From NCBI GenBank assembly GCA_030144725.1, contig JASKMD010000010.1, positions 2,176,347 to 2,240,346 of the forward strand: DNA of 64,000 nt. Reading direction: 5' to 3'. Positions 1 through 10,545 of the stretch are shown here, piece after piece; position 1 is the first letter of the stretch, and the number at the start of each line of letters is the position of its first letter. Below the pieces are notes generated by a model. It worked only from the letters and a program-made list of their open reading frames with translations. It did not search any database and was not told where the DNA came from. The position numbers and the translations under genes are program-made. Origin of the DNA: Haematococcus lacustris (Eukaryota; Chlorophyta; Chlorophyceae; Chlamydomonadales; Haematococcaceae).

Positions 1-273
1 CGAGAAGCCACACCACCTCTTTGCATCTTATTTGGTGTCCTGGGCTGGAGGTACTGTGGGAAAAGCACAACCCCGTGTACCTTTTAATGTTTAGCCAATG
101 CTTATCTTATGCCAATGGCTTTGGACATGCATGTCATGCAATGCCATGTGCGCGTGCATCGTGGTGTTTTGTTGTGGGTGTGGTTTTGAGGGTGCTGCGA
201 GAGCAGGGACATACCAGCAATTGTCTTTCTTGATGCGACACCTTGTGGTGTGGCTCATGCGCTTCCCATGCAG

Positions 274-3200
274 GCTGACCCTCTGCTGCGTGTGTGGGAC
301 AGCATGCATCGCGCCATGCTGCTGGTGCTGGCAGCCTTGCAGTCACTCCCCTTCCGCCCTCACCCTCAGCACCCTGACCCTGCAGCCACCACCCACACCT
401 TCACCACACCCCAGCTGCCACCTGGCTACACGCGCTGCACCGCCTGCCTCTTCATCAGCCTGCGCTTGGCCCTGAGGCTAAGCCGGCACCACATGGACAC
501 AGCCCTCAGCCAGGACCCAGGCCAGGCCCGGCTGCATGCCACCCTGCCTGGGCTGCTGCTGGGGCTGAGCACCGCAGTGACGGTGATGCAGGCAGCAGGC
601 CAGCGTGAGGCAGACGCCCACAGGCTGCTGCTGGTGCGCTGCCTGCTGCACCTGGGAGCCTCCCAGTGGGTCAGTCGGCCTCATCACTATTTCCAAGAAG
701 GAGTCGACGAGCTTTGGCAGACGCACACGCCCACAAGCTCCTGCCCTGACCATCTGGCTAGCCTGCTGGCCAGCAGCCCGGCAGTGACAGGCTGGCCCGG
801 GCCCCTGCCCGCTAAGCTTAGCTCTGAGCACAGCAGCACTGCCCTTTCAGGCCTGCGTCACACCAGTGGCAGAAGCAGCAGACTCATAGAGAGTCAGGGC
901 AGCAGCAGCAGCAGCACGGCAGGGGCGCCGTTGGACCCGGTGTTGTGGAATAGCTATGCCCACCTTGCCCAGGCGCTGTGTGCAGTGCTTTGGCGACAGG
1001 ATGAGGGGTTTGACGTTGACCTGCTGCTCAGCGCGGCCCACAACCAAGGTAGGGCGAGCGCATGCCTGTCCAAACATGCTGTGTCCTATCGTATTGTTTG
1101 TCACATGTATCGTTTTATTGTGATTTATTTGCAATTACTGCAAGGGCATCCTACTATGTAGTCCATGGTGCGTAGGTGATTGGTGATATCACTAACACAC
1201 CATACAAGACATAATGAATGTTACTAGCCTAGCAGCCGGTCATAGGCCGGGCCTGTTCACTCCCTGACCCAAGTCTCCAGCTACCTACAGCTTCTCAGGG
1301 ACCCAGGCCTGTGTACTGCCTGATTCAAAGGTGGTCAAAAACAGATACCACGAGATCAGCACCAGATCAGCACCGGCAACAGGGGGCTCCCAACCTGGAA
1401 GCCTGGTGGGCTGATCATGGTCCAGCTCCTCCTCACAGGGCTGCTTGCCATTCACTGCTGAGCTGACCCGGGTGGTGCGGTGCTCATTCACTAGCCCTCG
1501 GCCTTGCCCCACCAGGCCTTGATAAACCTGCTCGGCAATGGCGCTCTTGGCTGCCGGGGTCCTGCTAGGCCCTGGCTTTGAGACTGCTGGCTGACTGCTG
1601 GCTGGCTGTGGCAGAGGTGTGCTTGGCCCTGGCTGTGAGGCTGCTAGACCCCTTAGGGAGCATGATGCGGGGTTGGTTGAGTGCAGCAGGCTGTAGCCAC
1701 TTTGGACAATGGGGCCTCCATCCCCCCGCTTTGGTGGGTGGGTGGGTGGGTGGGTGGGTGGGTGGGTGGGTGGATATGGCGGCCCTTCCCTTGCAGGTGA
1801 AGGCTTTTAAGCAAGACCATGGCTCACTGTGGGATTGCCCCAGGCTTGCCTTGTACCCAGTGCCCACCATCAGCCTACGTGCTTACTACTTCAACATCAT
1901 AGCATCGCAACTACACATGCATGGCTTGCATGACGCTTGCATGCAAAGTTAGGCAGAAGGCTATGCTGCAAAACCGGCCACCCAAGGCCCAGCAGCAGCA
2001 GCCTGTGGCACAATAGTGTGTGCTCCTCTCAAGCTGTTATCAGCTTACAGTTGGTGCATGTTTGTCATGCCATCTCTAGGCTAGAGCCATGTCACAGGGG
2101 TCAGGCAATAGTGTAGGTGAAAGGCACCATGCCATGTCCACCAATGCTACATAACTCCACACAGACATGACACCACCCCTTGTGAGGGGGCCTGATCCTG
2201 CCTTTGAGGGCCGATGAGGGAGGTGCGATGGAGAGCGTGAAGCATGAGGTGTGCGGTGTGAGGGGGGTGGGAGGTATGAAAGGGGTGGGGCAGGATGTGG
2301 GATAGTGATGAAACCACCCCCGGGCCTACTTGGTGGTGTAGGTCCATCAGCCCTAGCCTCCTCTAGGCTGGCCCTGCACTGCACGCTACTCTTTCTGCTC
2401 CCTTGGTCCACTGCCAGCAATTGCTGGCAATGGCTAGCCAGCTGGCAAATGTAACATTTCTTGCATGTAGCATTCAGCGAACACATGGTGCAGTGCATGC
2501 ATGTTGCCAAAGGTGCGACACACTATGGTTATGCCTGAGCTTTGAGTAGCAGACGACTAGTAAGAGCGTGCATGGCACCTGTGCAGGTCGGAGCCGTGCA
2601 GCAGAGTTCCACCGAGAAGTCACTGAGTTTGTCACGTTGACGATGTGCATGGTGGGTCATGAGAAGGGCGTGGCCGCGTACGTCAAGTGGCTCGTTGAGC
2701 ACACCGCAGCGCCCAGCCGAGTACTCGACGCGGCAGACCGTCCCTCCGTCGTGACGACCGCCGGTGCAGACCCCGCAAGCCCCTCGTCTGACACAGGCCG
2801 TTCGCGGCTGGTGTCCGTCGTCCTAGGCATACTACCCCGCTGCTTGCTTGTGTTTCAAGCTGGCGTCGGAGCGATGTGGCTGGCAATGAATATCTGCATT
2901 CAAGCAGACGGCGATCTCGTGTCCCTTAAAGACTCGCTCCCCGCCCTCTTCGTCGCTGTGCACGACCTGCAGCTTCTGATTGCTTCGACGGTCATGGCGC
3001 TTATGCAGCGATTGCCGGACTGGAGGGGCCGGCCGGTCATGCTGCGAGTGCTTGCGCGCACTGCCACCACCGCGGTGTTGAAGCACAAGGTATTAGCGCC
3101 GAAGTTCATCAATGGGCAAACCCCCAAGGCAAAGGCTACCACGCAATGCGACGCACAGCAGCTGTCGCTATCAGATCTGCTGATTGCTACAGACATGTGG

Positions 3201-4856
3201 AAGAAGCTCCTAGCCTTGTGTGGGAGCGAGGACCCCATGGTGCGCGCTTTACGGGCCTTTGCTGCGCCTTGGGTCAAGGACGGCGGCGGGAGTGTGCTGG
3301 AGGAGGTCATGGCACAAGATGGCATCGTGTTCTATACCGCAGCGGATGAGCCAGCAGCAGACTCCGCACAGCAGCCACTCCCCCCGCCCTCGTCGCAGCA
3401 GCTGTCACCCGTCGCCTTGGACTTGGTACAAGGCATGGATGGCATGGTGGAGGTGAGCAGACGGGTGGGGGACAGGGGCAGCAGCTCTGGGTTCGTCCTG
3501 CCAGGATTGAGCGGAAGTGCAGCTTCTGACACACCTTGCTCCACTGAGCAGGGCACGCTGCAATGCGCCTGCCCTAGTCTGCAGTTGCAATGAACGAATC
3601 AACCACACACTTTTTGCCAATGTGGATTTGCTGTGCGCTGTCCTCGCGACCTGGAACGGCCACCAGCCTCTTGCTGGCCCAGGCTAACCCTAAACCCTAA
3701 TCCTAACCCTAACACTAACCCCTTACCCTAACCCTATCCCTAACCCAAACCCAAGTGATGTGCCCTAAGGGTGTGAATGGAAGCCCGCAGTGAAGTGGTC
3801 CGTGGAGGTATCTGTGTGCCGTGTGTGGCCCTCATGTATCAGTCACGTACCTCTTGAATGGGTCTTGTGCTTCCCTGGCATGGTCATGTTAACCCTTGGC
3901 ATGGCAAGAGTCATCCAACCACCGTCTTGAGCTTTTGGACCCCTAACCACTTGTCCTTTCTGACCCTTTGGCCCCCCAACCTTTGACCCCCATTGACCAT
4001 TGAGCCCCTTGACCCTTGACCCTTGGCTTGGCTAGACTCAACCTTTCTGCCAATGATGATGTCTTGTGTTAACTGCCCCATGCAGATGATGGAGAAACAA
4101 CAAAAAATGGCCCAACACATGGTGGACCTCAGGGGAGGCTTGAGACGCTTTGTTGGCGGCTATTGTGGCGTGCTGGCCTTGTGTGGGCACACCATTGATG
4201 TGCTGGGCGACCCCAGTGTGGTGGGCCCTGCTGACTTGGCTGCCCAGCCCGCCTCGTGGCTGCCCTGTGGCAACAGCCTGGTGGAGGGCTGGTGCACCAG
4301 GCTCTCGGCTGGGATCTGCAAACTCTTCTGCAGCCCGCCACTGACCAGGCAGGCCTCGCAAAGCTTGTCGTACACCTTCAACTTCCTGTTGTGTCAAGGG
4401 CTTGCGGACAGCCACCGACTACTCTTCCGCGGACGACAACATCCTCCACCCAGCATGTCGCACAGGGCACAGCGCTCGATTTCTTGCTTAACAATGGTGC
4501 TGACGGCGGCGGTACCCTTGCACGGCTGGCTATGTATCGTGCACCGCCTACGCGTGTCTGGTAAAAAGCTCAAGTCGCACAAGACGTGGTGCCTCGAGCC
4601 TATGCGCGAAGCCCTGGCCCAGCTAGAGCCCGAGCTCATATGGACCTGGCGAGCTCTTGCTGCAAGCTCATCTGTGGAGTCCGTACTGGCGCGCATCTTG
4701 CGCGACGCGGCACTTGAAACGCAGTTGTCACACCTTTGCGCGCCCCCACCGAAAGGGTGGCAAGCAAGCCTTGGGTGGAGCATGCAGTCGTCGGAGTCAC
4801 TCGTGCCCGGTTTGAAGCTGTGTCTGGCGCGGCTTAAGCAACCAGTGCACAGCTAG
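274..4856 (+). CDS. Array-family protein U0 (unknown function), last three exons
   Basis: This is the most divergent member of the family that fills 26-64 kb; its first exons lie left of the window. Exons: 274-1048 (after a CAG acceptor, ends phase 1), 2587-3452 (ends phase 0), 4086-4856 (TAG stop). All three borders match the intron phases of the array genes. The first half of the first exon seen here is nearly identical to the array copies (DPLLRVWDSMHRA, then a His/Pro-rich stretch and LPPGY). The middle exon is strongly diverged and keeps only scattered framework (ILPRCL, LALDLVQGMDGM). The last exon keeps VVGPADLAAQPASWLPCGNS and then diverges. Introns are 1538 and 633 nt, longer than in the array; the first carries transposon scraps and the second a telomere-like tract. 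I recognise no domain. It is open throughout, so it may be functional. The region 1-273 reads as intron. Confidence 0.75.
1285..1512 (-). pseudogene. Fanzor/TnpB-like fragment, inverted, in an intron of U0
   Basis: The minus strand encodes a fragment with NEHRTTRVSSAVNG, PCEEELDHDQPTR and PGWEPP, matching in order the segment of the larger element at 33.8-33.9 kb. A second minus-strand scrap at about 1570-1660 (Ala-Ser-Gln-Pro-Gly-Pro-Ser-Thr) corresponds to a segment that should lie downstream but here lies upstream, so the piece is scrambled. It has no start and no catalytic tail. Confidence 0.6.
1732..1772. repeat. (GGTG)n microsatellite in an intron of U0
   Basis: About ten tandem copies of a GGTG tetramer. 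The G runs sit on the plus strand, which is the coding strand of U0, so a G-quadruplex could form in that intron or its transcript. Confidence 0.9.
1975..2016 (+). pseudogene. Fanzor-like 3' end fragment
   Basis: Encodes RPPKAQQQQPVAQ plus a TAG stop, the exact C-terminal end of the element protein that ends at 34380. The following ~100 nt (a GTCAGGCAATxxTGTxxGTG motif and a GGCACxxxATGC motif) recur after the copies at 34.4 and 41.2 kb, so this is an element 3' end with flank. It is on the opposite strand to the fragment at 1285-1512. Confidence 0.6.
3683..3752. repeat. Degenerate telomere-like CCCTAA tract
   Basis: Imperfect tandem CCCTAA/CCTAAC units in the last intron of U0. Similar tracts recur in histone deacetylase introns. 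This is an interstitial telomeric-type repeat, not a chromosome end, because genes continue on both sides. Confidence 0.8.
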
Positions 4857-5244
4857 CGTATAGGCTCGGAATGAGGAGGGTAATGTTGAGGAATTGAGCT
4901 AAATTTGTATACTTACCCTACTGGTGAGCGGGTCTGTGCGTGTCAACAGCATGCAGCAACATTCAATGCCTGTGGGTCTATGGCTGTGGATGGCCAGCAC
5001 TGGCATTCACATCAAACCTACTTGAACGGGTGAGCGGGTCGCAATGGAAGTCCTTAACCTTGCCAGTACCCCTTTCCTATACCATTCCTCCAGCACTCCA
5101 GCGCAAAGCATCGGTGTTCCAACCTTTCTAGATATTCCTTGCTTCTCAAGATATCTTGGCTCTCATGTCGTATTCTCGGTATGTTCTCGGGTCCGTGCTT
5201 TTTGGCGCAACCCTGTCGCAGACCACACACTGCCTCGCGCCGCG
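4857..5244. other. Intergenic region between U0 and the HAD phosphatase
   Basis: 388 nt between the U0 stop and the phosphatase ATG. It should hold the U0 3'UTR and the phosphatase promoter. The phosphatase frame is open upstream of the chosen ATG, so the start could lie further 5'. I see no clear TATA box. Confidence 0.5.
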
Positions 5245-8200
5245 ATGGGCTATAAGGTTCTACTGCTGATCGACTTGAATGGCGTCGTGGTGAGGGGTCC
5301 TGGCCTTCCGAGCAGACTGCCTCAACCTGCTGGCTGCTATCGCAATGTCATGCTTCGTCCTGAAACCCGCAGTGTTACCGCAATGAAGAACCCGTTCGCG
5401 GCGTGACTGCCGACCACTACGTTCGTCGCAAGTACTTCTACAAACGACCCGGGGTTGAGGCGTTCATTGATGTGAGCAAGCGCGCTGCATCGGTCAGCGG
5501 ACTTTGCACCGGCAAGCGGGCGTCGTCTAACGGCGGAGTCTCGGCGACTTCGCGCACACATCTAGGAATAGGCACGCGTAGCTACCGCCTTAGATAATAT
5601 CAATACCTTAACAGTCGTGCAAACAGCAACCAGACCAGCAGCAACCTGGCAGCAAACAGTGTTCCCATTGTCACGGCCACTGATGTCACGGCCAGCACAA
5701 CTACCCAGTTCAACATTGAACGTGGTGTACCCTTGGGGTGATTTTACTCAGCTACAGCTTTATCGTGCCTACTCATTCCTTATGCTATAACGCTTCATGG
5801 TAACATAGGATGCCAAGGTCAGTGCACATGGCTGCATAGGGTGTGTGTGCCCGTTCAGGGTTGCTACTGTTGCTGACCCATGCAGTAGCACCTGACCCAC
5901 TGCATGCCCCCTATACACATCATCAGGCTTGCCTGAACACCTTAGGTTGTTTAGACCTGTCTCAAGGCTGTTCCAAACCAGTTGTCGCTGTGGCCTGGAC
6001 CTCAGCACACATCAAGTCGGGTGCCATGGGTGAATGAAAGTGACACGTTAGTCTGCTGCTGTTGCAGGGCTTGGTGGACTCCAGCCATGTGGGTGTATAA
6101 AAGTGACACGTTAGTCTGACGCTGCTGCAGGGCTTGGTTGACTCCAGGTTGTTTGAGGTGGCTGTGTACAGCAGCGTGATGCGCCACAACCTGCTGGAGG
6201 GGCTGCAGAAGATCATGCCCAGCCAACTGCCCAGGCTGGCCGCCGTACTTGACAGGTGCCGCTGCCGTGGCGGCCAGTTGCATGCACTGCATGGAGGGGC
6301 TGCATGCACTGAAATGCGTGCTTAAAAGCGGCATGTCTGGTGCTCCATACAGGGACATGAACAAGGCTGACCCACATGGGAAGGAAGAGTGGGACACCAT
6401 CAGGGATATGGATAAGGTACAGATGGAGTGCATGGGGTGTCGCTAACCCTAACCCTCGCCCCCGACCCCACTCTCTCATTCCCTCACTCCCTCACTCCCT
6501 CACGCCCCCGCGCCGTGTCTTGCCATATGTAGGTGTGGCGTGTTTTCAGCAAGTACGATGCGCGTAACACCATCCTGCTGGACAATGAGGCGCGAAAGTT
6601 TTGTGAGCACCCGGACAACGGCATTGTGGTGAGCGCTGTTGCCAGACTACACCAGGGACATGTGGGCCCGCCTTTGCCACGTGCTTCCAAGCCTTCGGGA
6701 AGGGTCAGCCACACCCTGAGGGTGCAGGCGTACCTGCTGGAGCTGGGCAGGTGGAAGGGGGTTTCATGGCTGCTGCTCCTGGCTGCTCCTCCTGGCTGCT
6801 CCTTCTGGCTGCTGCTCCTGGCTGCTTCTCCTGGCTGCTGCCCCTGGCTCTTCCACACCAGCATGCTACCCATATGGCCTGCTGGCTGACTGCCAGCCAC
6901 CCTGCCTGCCCCCATGCCCCGCTGGTCCACCCCCCAATGCTTCACAGGTGCCTGAGTTTGGCCCGGCTGAGGTGCAGCGGCGGGTCAGCCACACCCTGAG
7001 CGGGGTGCAGGCGTACCTGCTGGAGCTGGGCAGGTGGGAGGGGCTGGGGCCGGGTGGGCCGGGTGGGCGGGGTGGGCCGGGTGGGCGGGGTGGGCAGTGT
7101 GGGCAGGGTGGGCAGTGTGGGCAGCTAGCATACAATACGTAAAGTTTGTTTGGTGCGTGCTATGGATATGCATTGGCTATTGGGTGTGTATGTTGGGTGC
7201 CCTGGAAAGTATCCTGAGAGTGCAATGTGCATTGTGTAGTGTAGTGTAGTGTATGTGGTGTGATGTGGAGTCTATGGGTTTGAGGTGCGGTGGGGTTTCA
7301 GGCTTGGTATGCACACTTTGAGTTTGCATTTGGGGGGAGGCATCTTGAGGCGGGTAGGCAGGCCATGGGATTGAAGTGGGGTCAAGGTGGGGCAAGTGCA
7401 GGGAACCTGGGAGAAAGCATTTGGGTTCAGGGCACTTGGGAGAAAGCATTGGGAAACGCTGATCACTGGGGCAGGGTGGGGCTGGTAAGGCTGGGTGGGG
7501 TGAGATGGTCAGGCTCAGAGATGACCCAAGTCGTTAAGGGCGCTAGCCACTGGGGCAGGGTGGGGCTGGTGGGGTGGGGTCGGTGGGTGAGTTGGGGTTG
7601 GTGGGTGAGGTGAGATGGTATGGCCCAGAGATGGCTAAGGGAGTTGCTAAGGGCACCTAGGGTTAAGCATGGCCAAGTCCAGCCGTGCGCCACATCAACG
7701 GAAGTCACACTTTGCACTGCACTTCATTGAGCTGCTGGGCAACAACCCACATGCACATTTGTTCTTCCTTCCCAGATAGTGCCTCTCCTCTCCGACTGCG
7801 GCCGGCTCCAAGGTCAAGGTCAGGGGCAGGGTCAGGGGCCTCAGGGGCAGGGGCTACTGGCAGCGGGGGGGAGGGGCTTCCTTACAAGGGCTTGGTTGGC
7901 TGCACCTTACAAGGACCTCAGGGTCAGGGTCAGGGTCGACACTGGGGGCAGTGCCGGGGGCTCTGATGACTTTCCTTCCCTCTCTGCTCTGGAAAAGGGT
8001 TGCATTCTCAGGAAAACTATGCTCGAGTAGGTCAGCCCTTGCCACCATGCACATGGGCCTGTGTACCGGACCCATGCTGGTGCTCAGTAAGGCTGCATGT
8101 TGCGAGGCGCCTGGCTGCACTGGTGCTGCTGTGGCAGCAATCACTGTCACCATGGCCGCCGCCATGTCACCATGTTGACTGCTGACCAGGGGACTGCTGG

Positions 8201-9705
8201 GCTTCTGCTGAGTGGCGGTTAGAATGGCAGAGGCAGCAGGGGCGGAGGGGGCAGCAGGGGCGGAGGGGGCATCAGGGGCGGAGGGGGCATCAGGGGCGGA
8301 GGGGGCATCAGGGGCGGAGGGGGGAGCAGGGGCGGCGGGGGCAGCAGGGGTGGAGGGGTGCCACGTTGACCAGGGCGTCAGGCGACAAAGCTTGGCTAAA
8401 CCAATGCTAGACCAGCTCTGTGCACCTGACAGAACCTCTTAGCTTCCACCAGCAGCAGCAGCAGGAGCAGCAGCAGCAGCAGCAGGGGAGACTGGCAGTG
8501 GTGGAGTGCACCGCTCTCCCACCCCTTGCCACCAAGCCTGCCCCAGAGTTAGATGTGATAATGGGCGGGCCAGTGAGAGGTGAGACGCCCTGGGTACCGT
8601 GTATACTGTGTATATACTGTGTACTCATACAGGTCAGGTCTTGCCTACATGCACATGGGCTATTGTGTTACCCATGCCGGTGCGCTGTGAGGCTGCATGT
8701 TGAGAGGTGCCCTGTGCTGGTGCTGCTCTTGCCTTCAGGGCAGCGCCTGCTGACGTGCGCAAGTACATTCGTGACCACCCCTATGACCGCCACACCAACG
8801 CCATCCGACTGCTCGCTCCTGCTGGGCCAGCAGGCGTAGCAGGGGTGGCGGTAGGGGCGGCAGGGGCAGCAGGGGCGGAGAGGGGAGCAGGGGCGGAGGG
8901 GGCGGCGACAGCAGGGCCTGTCCCACAGCCTGTGTCAGGGCACGCTGACTTACTCAACCTAATCCAGCAGTGGAGCATTGGGGACCCTTCCACACCCACT
9001 GCCACACCGCCAGCTGCCAGACCAGCAGCTGCAGCAAGGTCAGCCGGGGTGGGTGGTCCCGTGCACGCTGCTGGCCTTGGGGCCACCCCTGTGTGCCCAG
9101 GTGGTGGGCTGGAAGCTGTCCAGAAGGTGGCGACATCAGACACCCCCACCCCAGGCGTCACCGGCAGCAGGGGTGCAGGACACAGCGCTGGGGCAGCGGT
9201 GGGATCAGCAGCTGGGAGTGCGGGTGGTGCTGCAGGTGGTGGGCCGGGCAGTGGTGACGGCAGTGGTGACGGGGGTGGTGGAGGGGGTGGTGGAGGGGGT
9301 GGTGCTGCTGGGGATACCTTAGGGTTACTGCAGCAGGTGCCACAGGGCACTCGCCTGTTCTTGGTGTGCGTCCATGAAGGAGAATTCGTGATGACCACAC
9401 AGACCCCTGGACGCTTCACCAAGGTCAGGCCTGCCCCCGCCCCCGCCCCCGCCCCCGCCCCCGCCCCCGCCCCCGCCCCCGCCCCCGCCCCCGCTCCCCC
9501 CCCGCCCTTTGGAGCCCTTGTGCCTTGTGCGGTGCAGGTGAGCGGTCCGGTCTCGCCTGGCATTCGATTGGACGCCAAGATGGACTTCCACCTGCTGATG
9601 GAGGAGGCAGCCAAGCAGGGCGTGCAGCTCACAGTGCTGCATCAGGCAAACGGAGTTGATGTTGCAGGCAGCGTGCCAACAAGGCAGGAAGCAACCTCGT
9701 CTTGA
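5245..9705 (+). CDS. HAD-superfamily FCP1/SCP-like (NLI-interacting factor type) phosphatase
   Basis: Eight exons joined by hand: 5245-5289, 5373-5471, 6131-6255, 6353-6416, 6533-6628, 6948-7033, 8739-9423, 9538-9705; about 455 aa. All junctions keep frame. Motif I is LLLIDLNGVV (D10). The usual second Asp is Asn12, as I recall for some plant relatives of FCP1, so activity is uncertain. YKRPGVEAF (about 40-47), VYSS (S62/S63), and VWRVF followed by ILLDN (D128) give the later HAD blocks in order. ADVRKYIRDHP follows. Residues from about 190 form a low-complexity Gly/Ala/Pro-rich extension with a small conserved tail (TRLFLVCVHEGEF, DFHLLMEEAAKQGVQL). The last intron (9424-9537) is a multiple of three, open, and consists mostly of a (CCCCCG)n tract, so it may be retained and add 38 residues. 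Two introns contain duplicated exon pieces. Expected role: a Ser/Thr phosphatase or pseudophosphatase of nuclear or cytosolic proteins. Confidence 0.85.
6037..6149 (+). repeat. 63-nt tandem duplication spanning a 3' splice site
   Basis: The end of intron 2 and the start of exon 3 of the phosphatase are duplicated: AAAGTGACACGTTAGTCTG, a CTGCTG..GCAG acceptor and GGCTTGGT(G/T)GACTCCAG occur twice with a 63-nt period. Only the second copy continues into the conserved exon (FEVAVYSS); the first is a decoy acceptor. Confidence 0.85.
6702..6753 (+). repeat. Duplicated copy of phosphatase exon 6 inside intron 5
   Basis: Near-identical to 6983-7035, encoding (G)RVSHTL..VQAYLLELG and followed by the same donor. 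It lacks the 5' part of exon 6 (VPEFGPAEV) and has lost two codons, so it is a relic or an unused alternative exon. Confidence 0.75.
7034..8738. repeat. Large minisatellite-rich intron 6 of the phosphatase
   Basis: A 1.7-kb intron holding several G-rich arrays on the coding strand: GGGCCGGGTG-type repeats (7036-7125), repeated CACTGGGGCAGGGTGGGGCT (7465-7580), and an 18-bp array of GGGGCGGAGGGGGCATCA type (about 8230-8345). No exon with matching phase and homology was found between exons 6 and 7, which join directly in phase 2. Confidence 0.7.
9426..9492. repeat. (CCCCCG)n hexanucleotide array
   Basis: About ten uninterrupted copies in the last phosphatase intron. If retained they would encode alternating Pro-Ala. 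Confidence 0.9.
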
Positions 9706-10068
9706 GCCGTGGGCAGCATGCAAAGCTGGAGTGGATCCCTAGGGCAGTTGGTTAACCCTGTGACATGTAGCCAGGTTCGTGGGCAACACCTCACTGTATT
9801 GGGCACCCCTCCCTCACAGTGCCTACAGGGTATAGCACCCCACTCAGCATGTAACAAGGTGTTGCCTGGTAGGTTGGTGGCTATTACCATTAAGGCTGTT
9901 GTACCTGCCCTAGAAATGGTTGCAGAACCTGTCCCAAGCCGACTGGTACTAGTCGCGTGCACATGTGAACCAATCTTTGTTGCTGTTGGTTTCTACCGTC
10001 AAACTGCCAGCGTGGGATGGTTGCTGGTCACTATATTTAATGGTTATTCTGCTGCTGCCGCTGCCGCC

Positions 10069-10100
<32 letters not shown>

Positions 10101-10545
10101 CGCTGCCGCTGCCGCTGCCGCTGCCGCTGCCGCTGCCGCTGCCGCTGCCGCTGCCGCTGCCGCTGCCGCTATGAGTATATGATCCTATGCTTTTGGATCG
10201 ATCTGTATTAGTGGTAGAGCACTCACACAGCGAGTGAAGCCCATCATCTACCTGCGGCCAAAGAAATATATGTTGCACAGCCTGTCCTCATAAGGGATCC
10301 CTTGAACCCTGCCTTGCTATACATCATGCTGATGTGCAAGCGGTGATGCGCGTGAAAGGTTGACAGGGGCCTGGTAAGCCTTACAACTGCTATCAACTTC
10401 AAAATCATGAAGCTACATCATGTGTGCGCTACAACTGTGAGCAAATGTGTGACTGCGCTGCTATTGAGAACAAATCCGCGGCGACCACAGACCTGCCTTC
10501 CAAGCCACGGTCCAAAGCTCAAGCTCGGGCTCGAACTGCGTGAAG
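9706..10545. other. Intergenic region with (GCTGCC)n array
   Basis: 3'UTR of the phosphatase and upstream region of the esterase. A TGTAA at about 9849 is a candidate algal poly(A) signal for the phosphatase. A long (GCTGCC/GCCGCC) array occupies about 10050-10170; its poly-Ala or poly-Leu reading frames are repeat artefacts. No other gene seen. Confidence 0.6.

Noticed and set aside
1578..1952. 124-codon ORF with Gly-Trp-Val repeats
   Set aside because: Produced by the (GGTG)n microsatellite and antisense transposon scraps.
8222..8350. 18-bp direct repeats resembling a short CRISPR-like array
   Set aside because: Simple minisatellite in a phosphatase intron without spacers; nuclear eukaryotic context.
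8781..9632. 283-codon minus-strand ORF
   Set aside because: Antisense shadow of phosphatase exons 7-8, rich in Gly/Ala/Pro from repeats; no family motif.
9709..10182. 157-codon ORF ending in poly-Ala
   Set aside because: Most of it is a (GCTGCC)n array with all frames open; the first part has no similarity or splice context.
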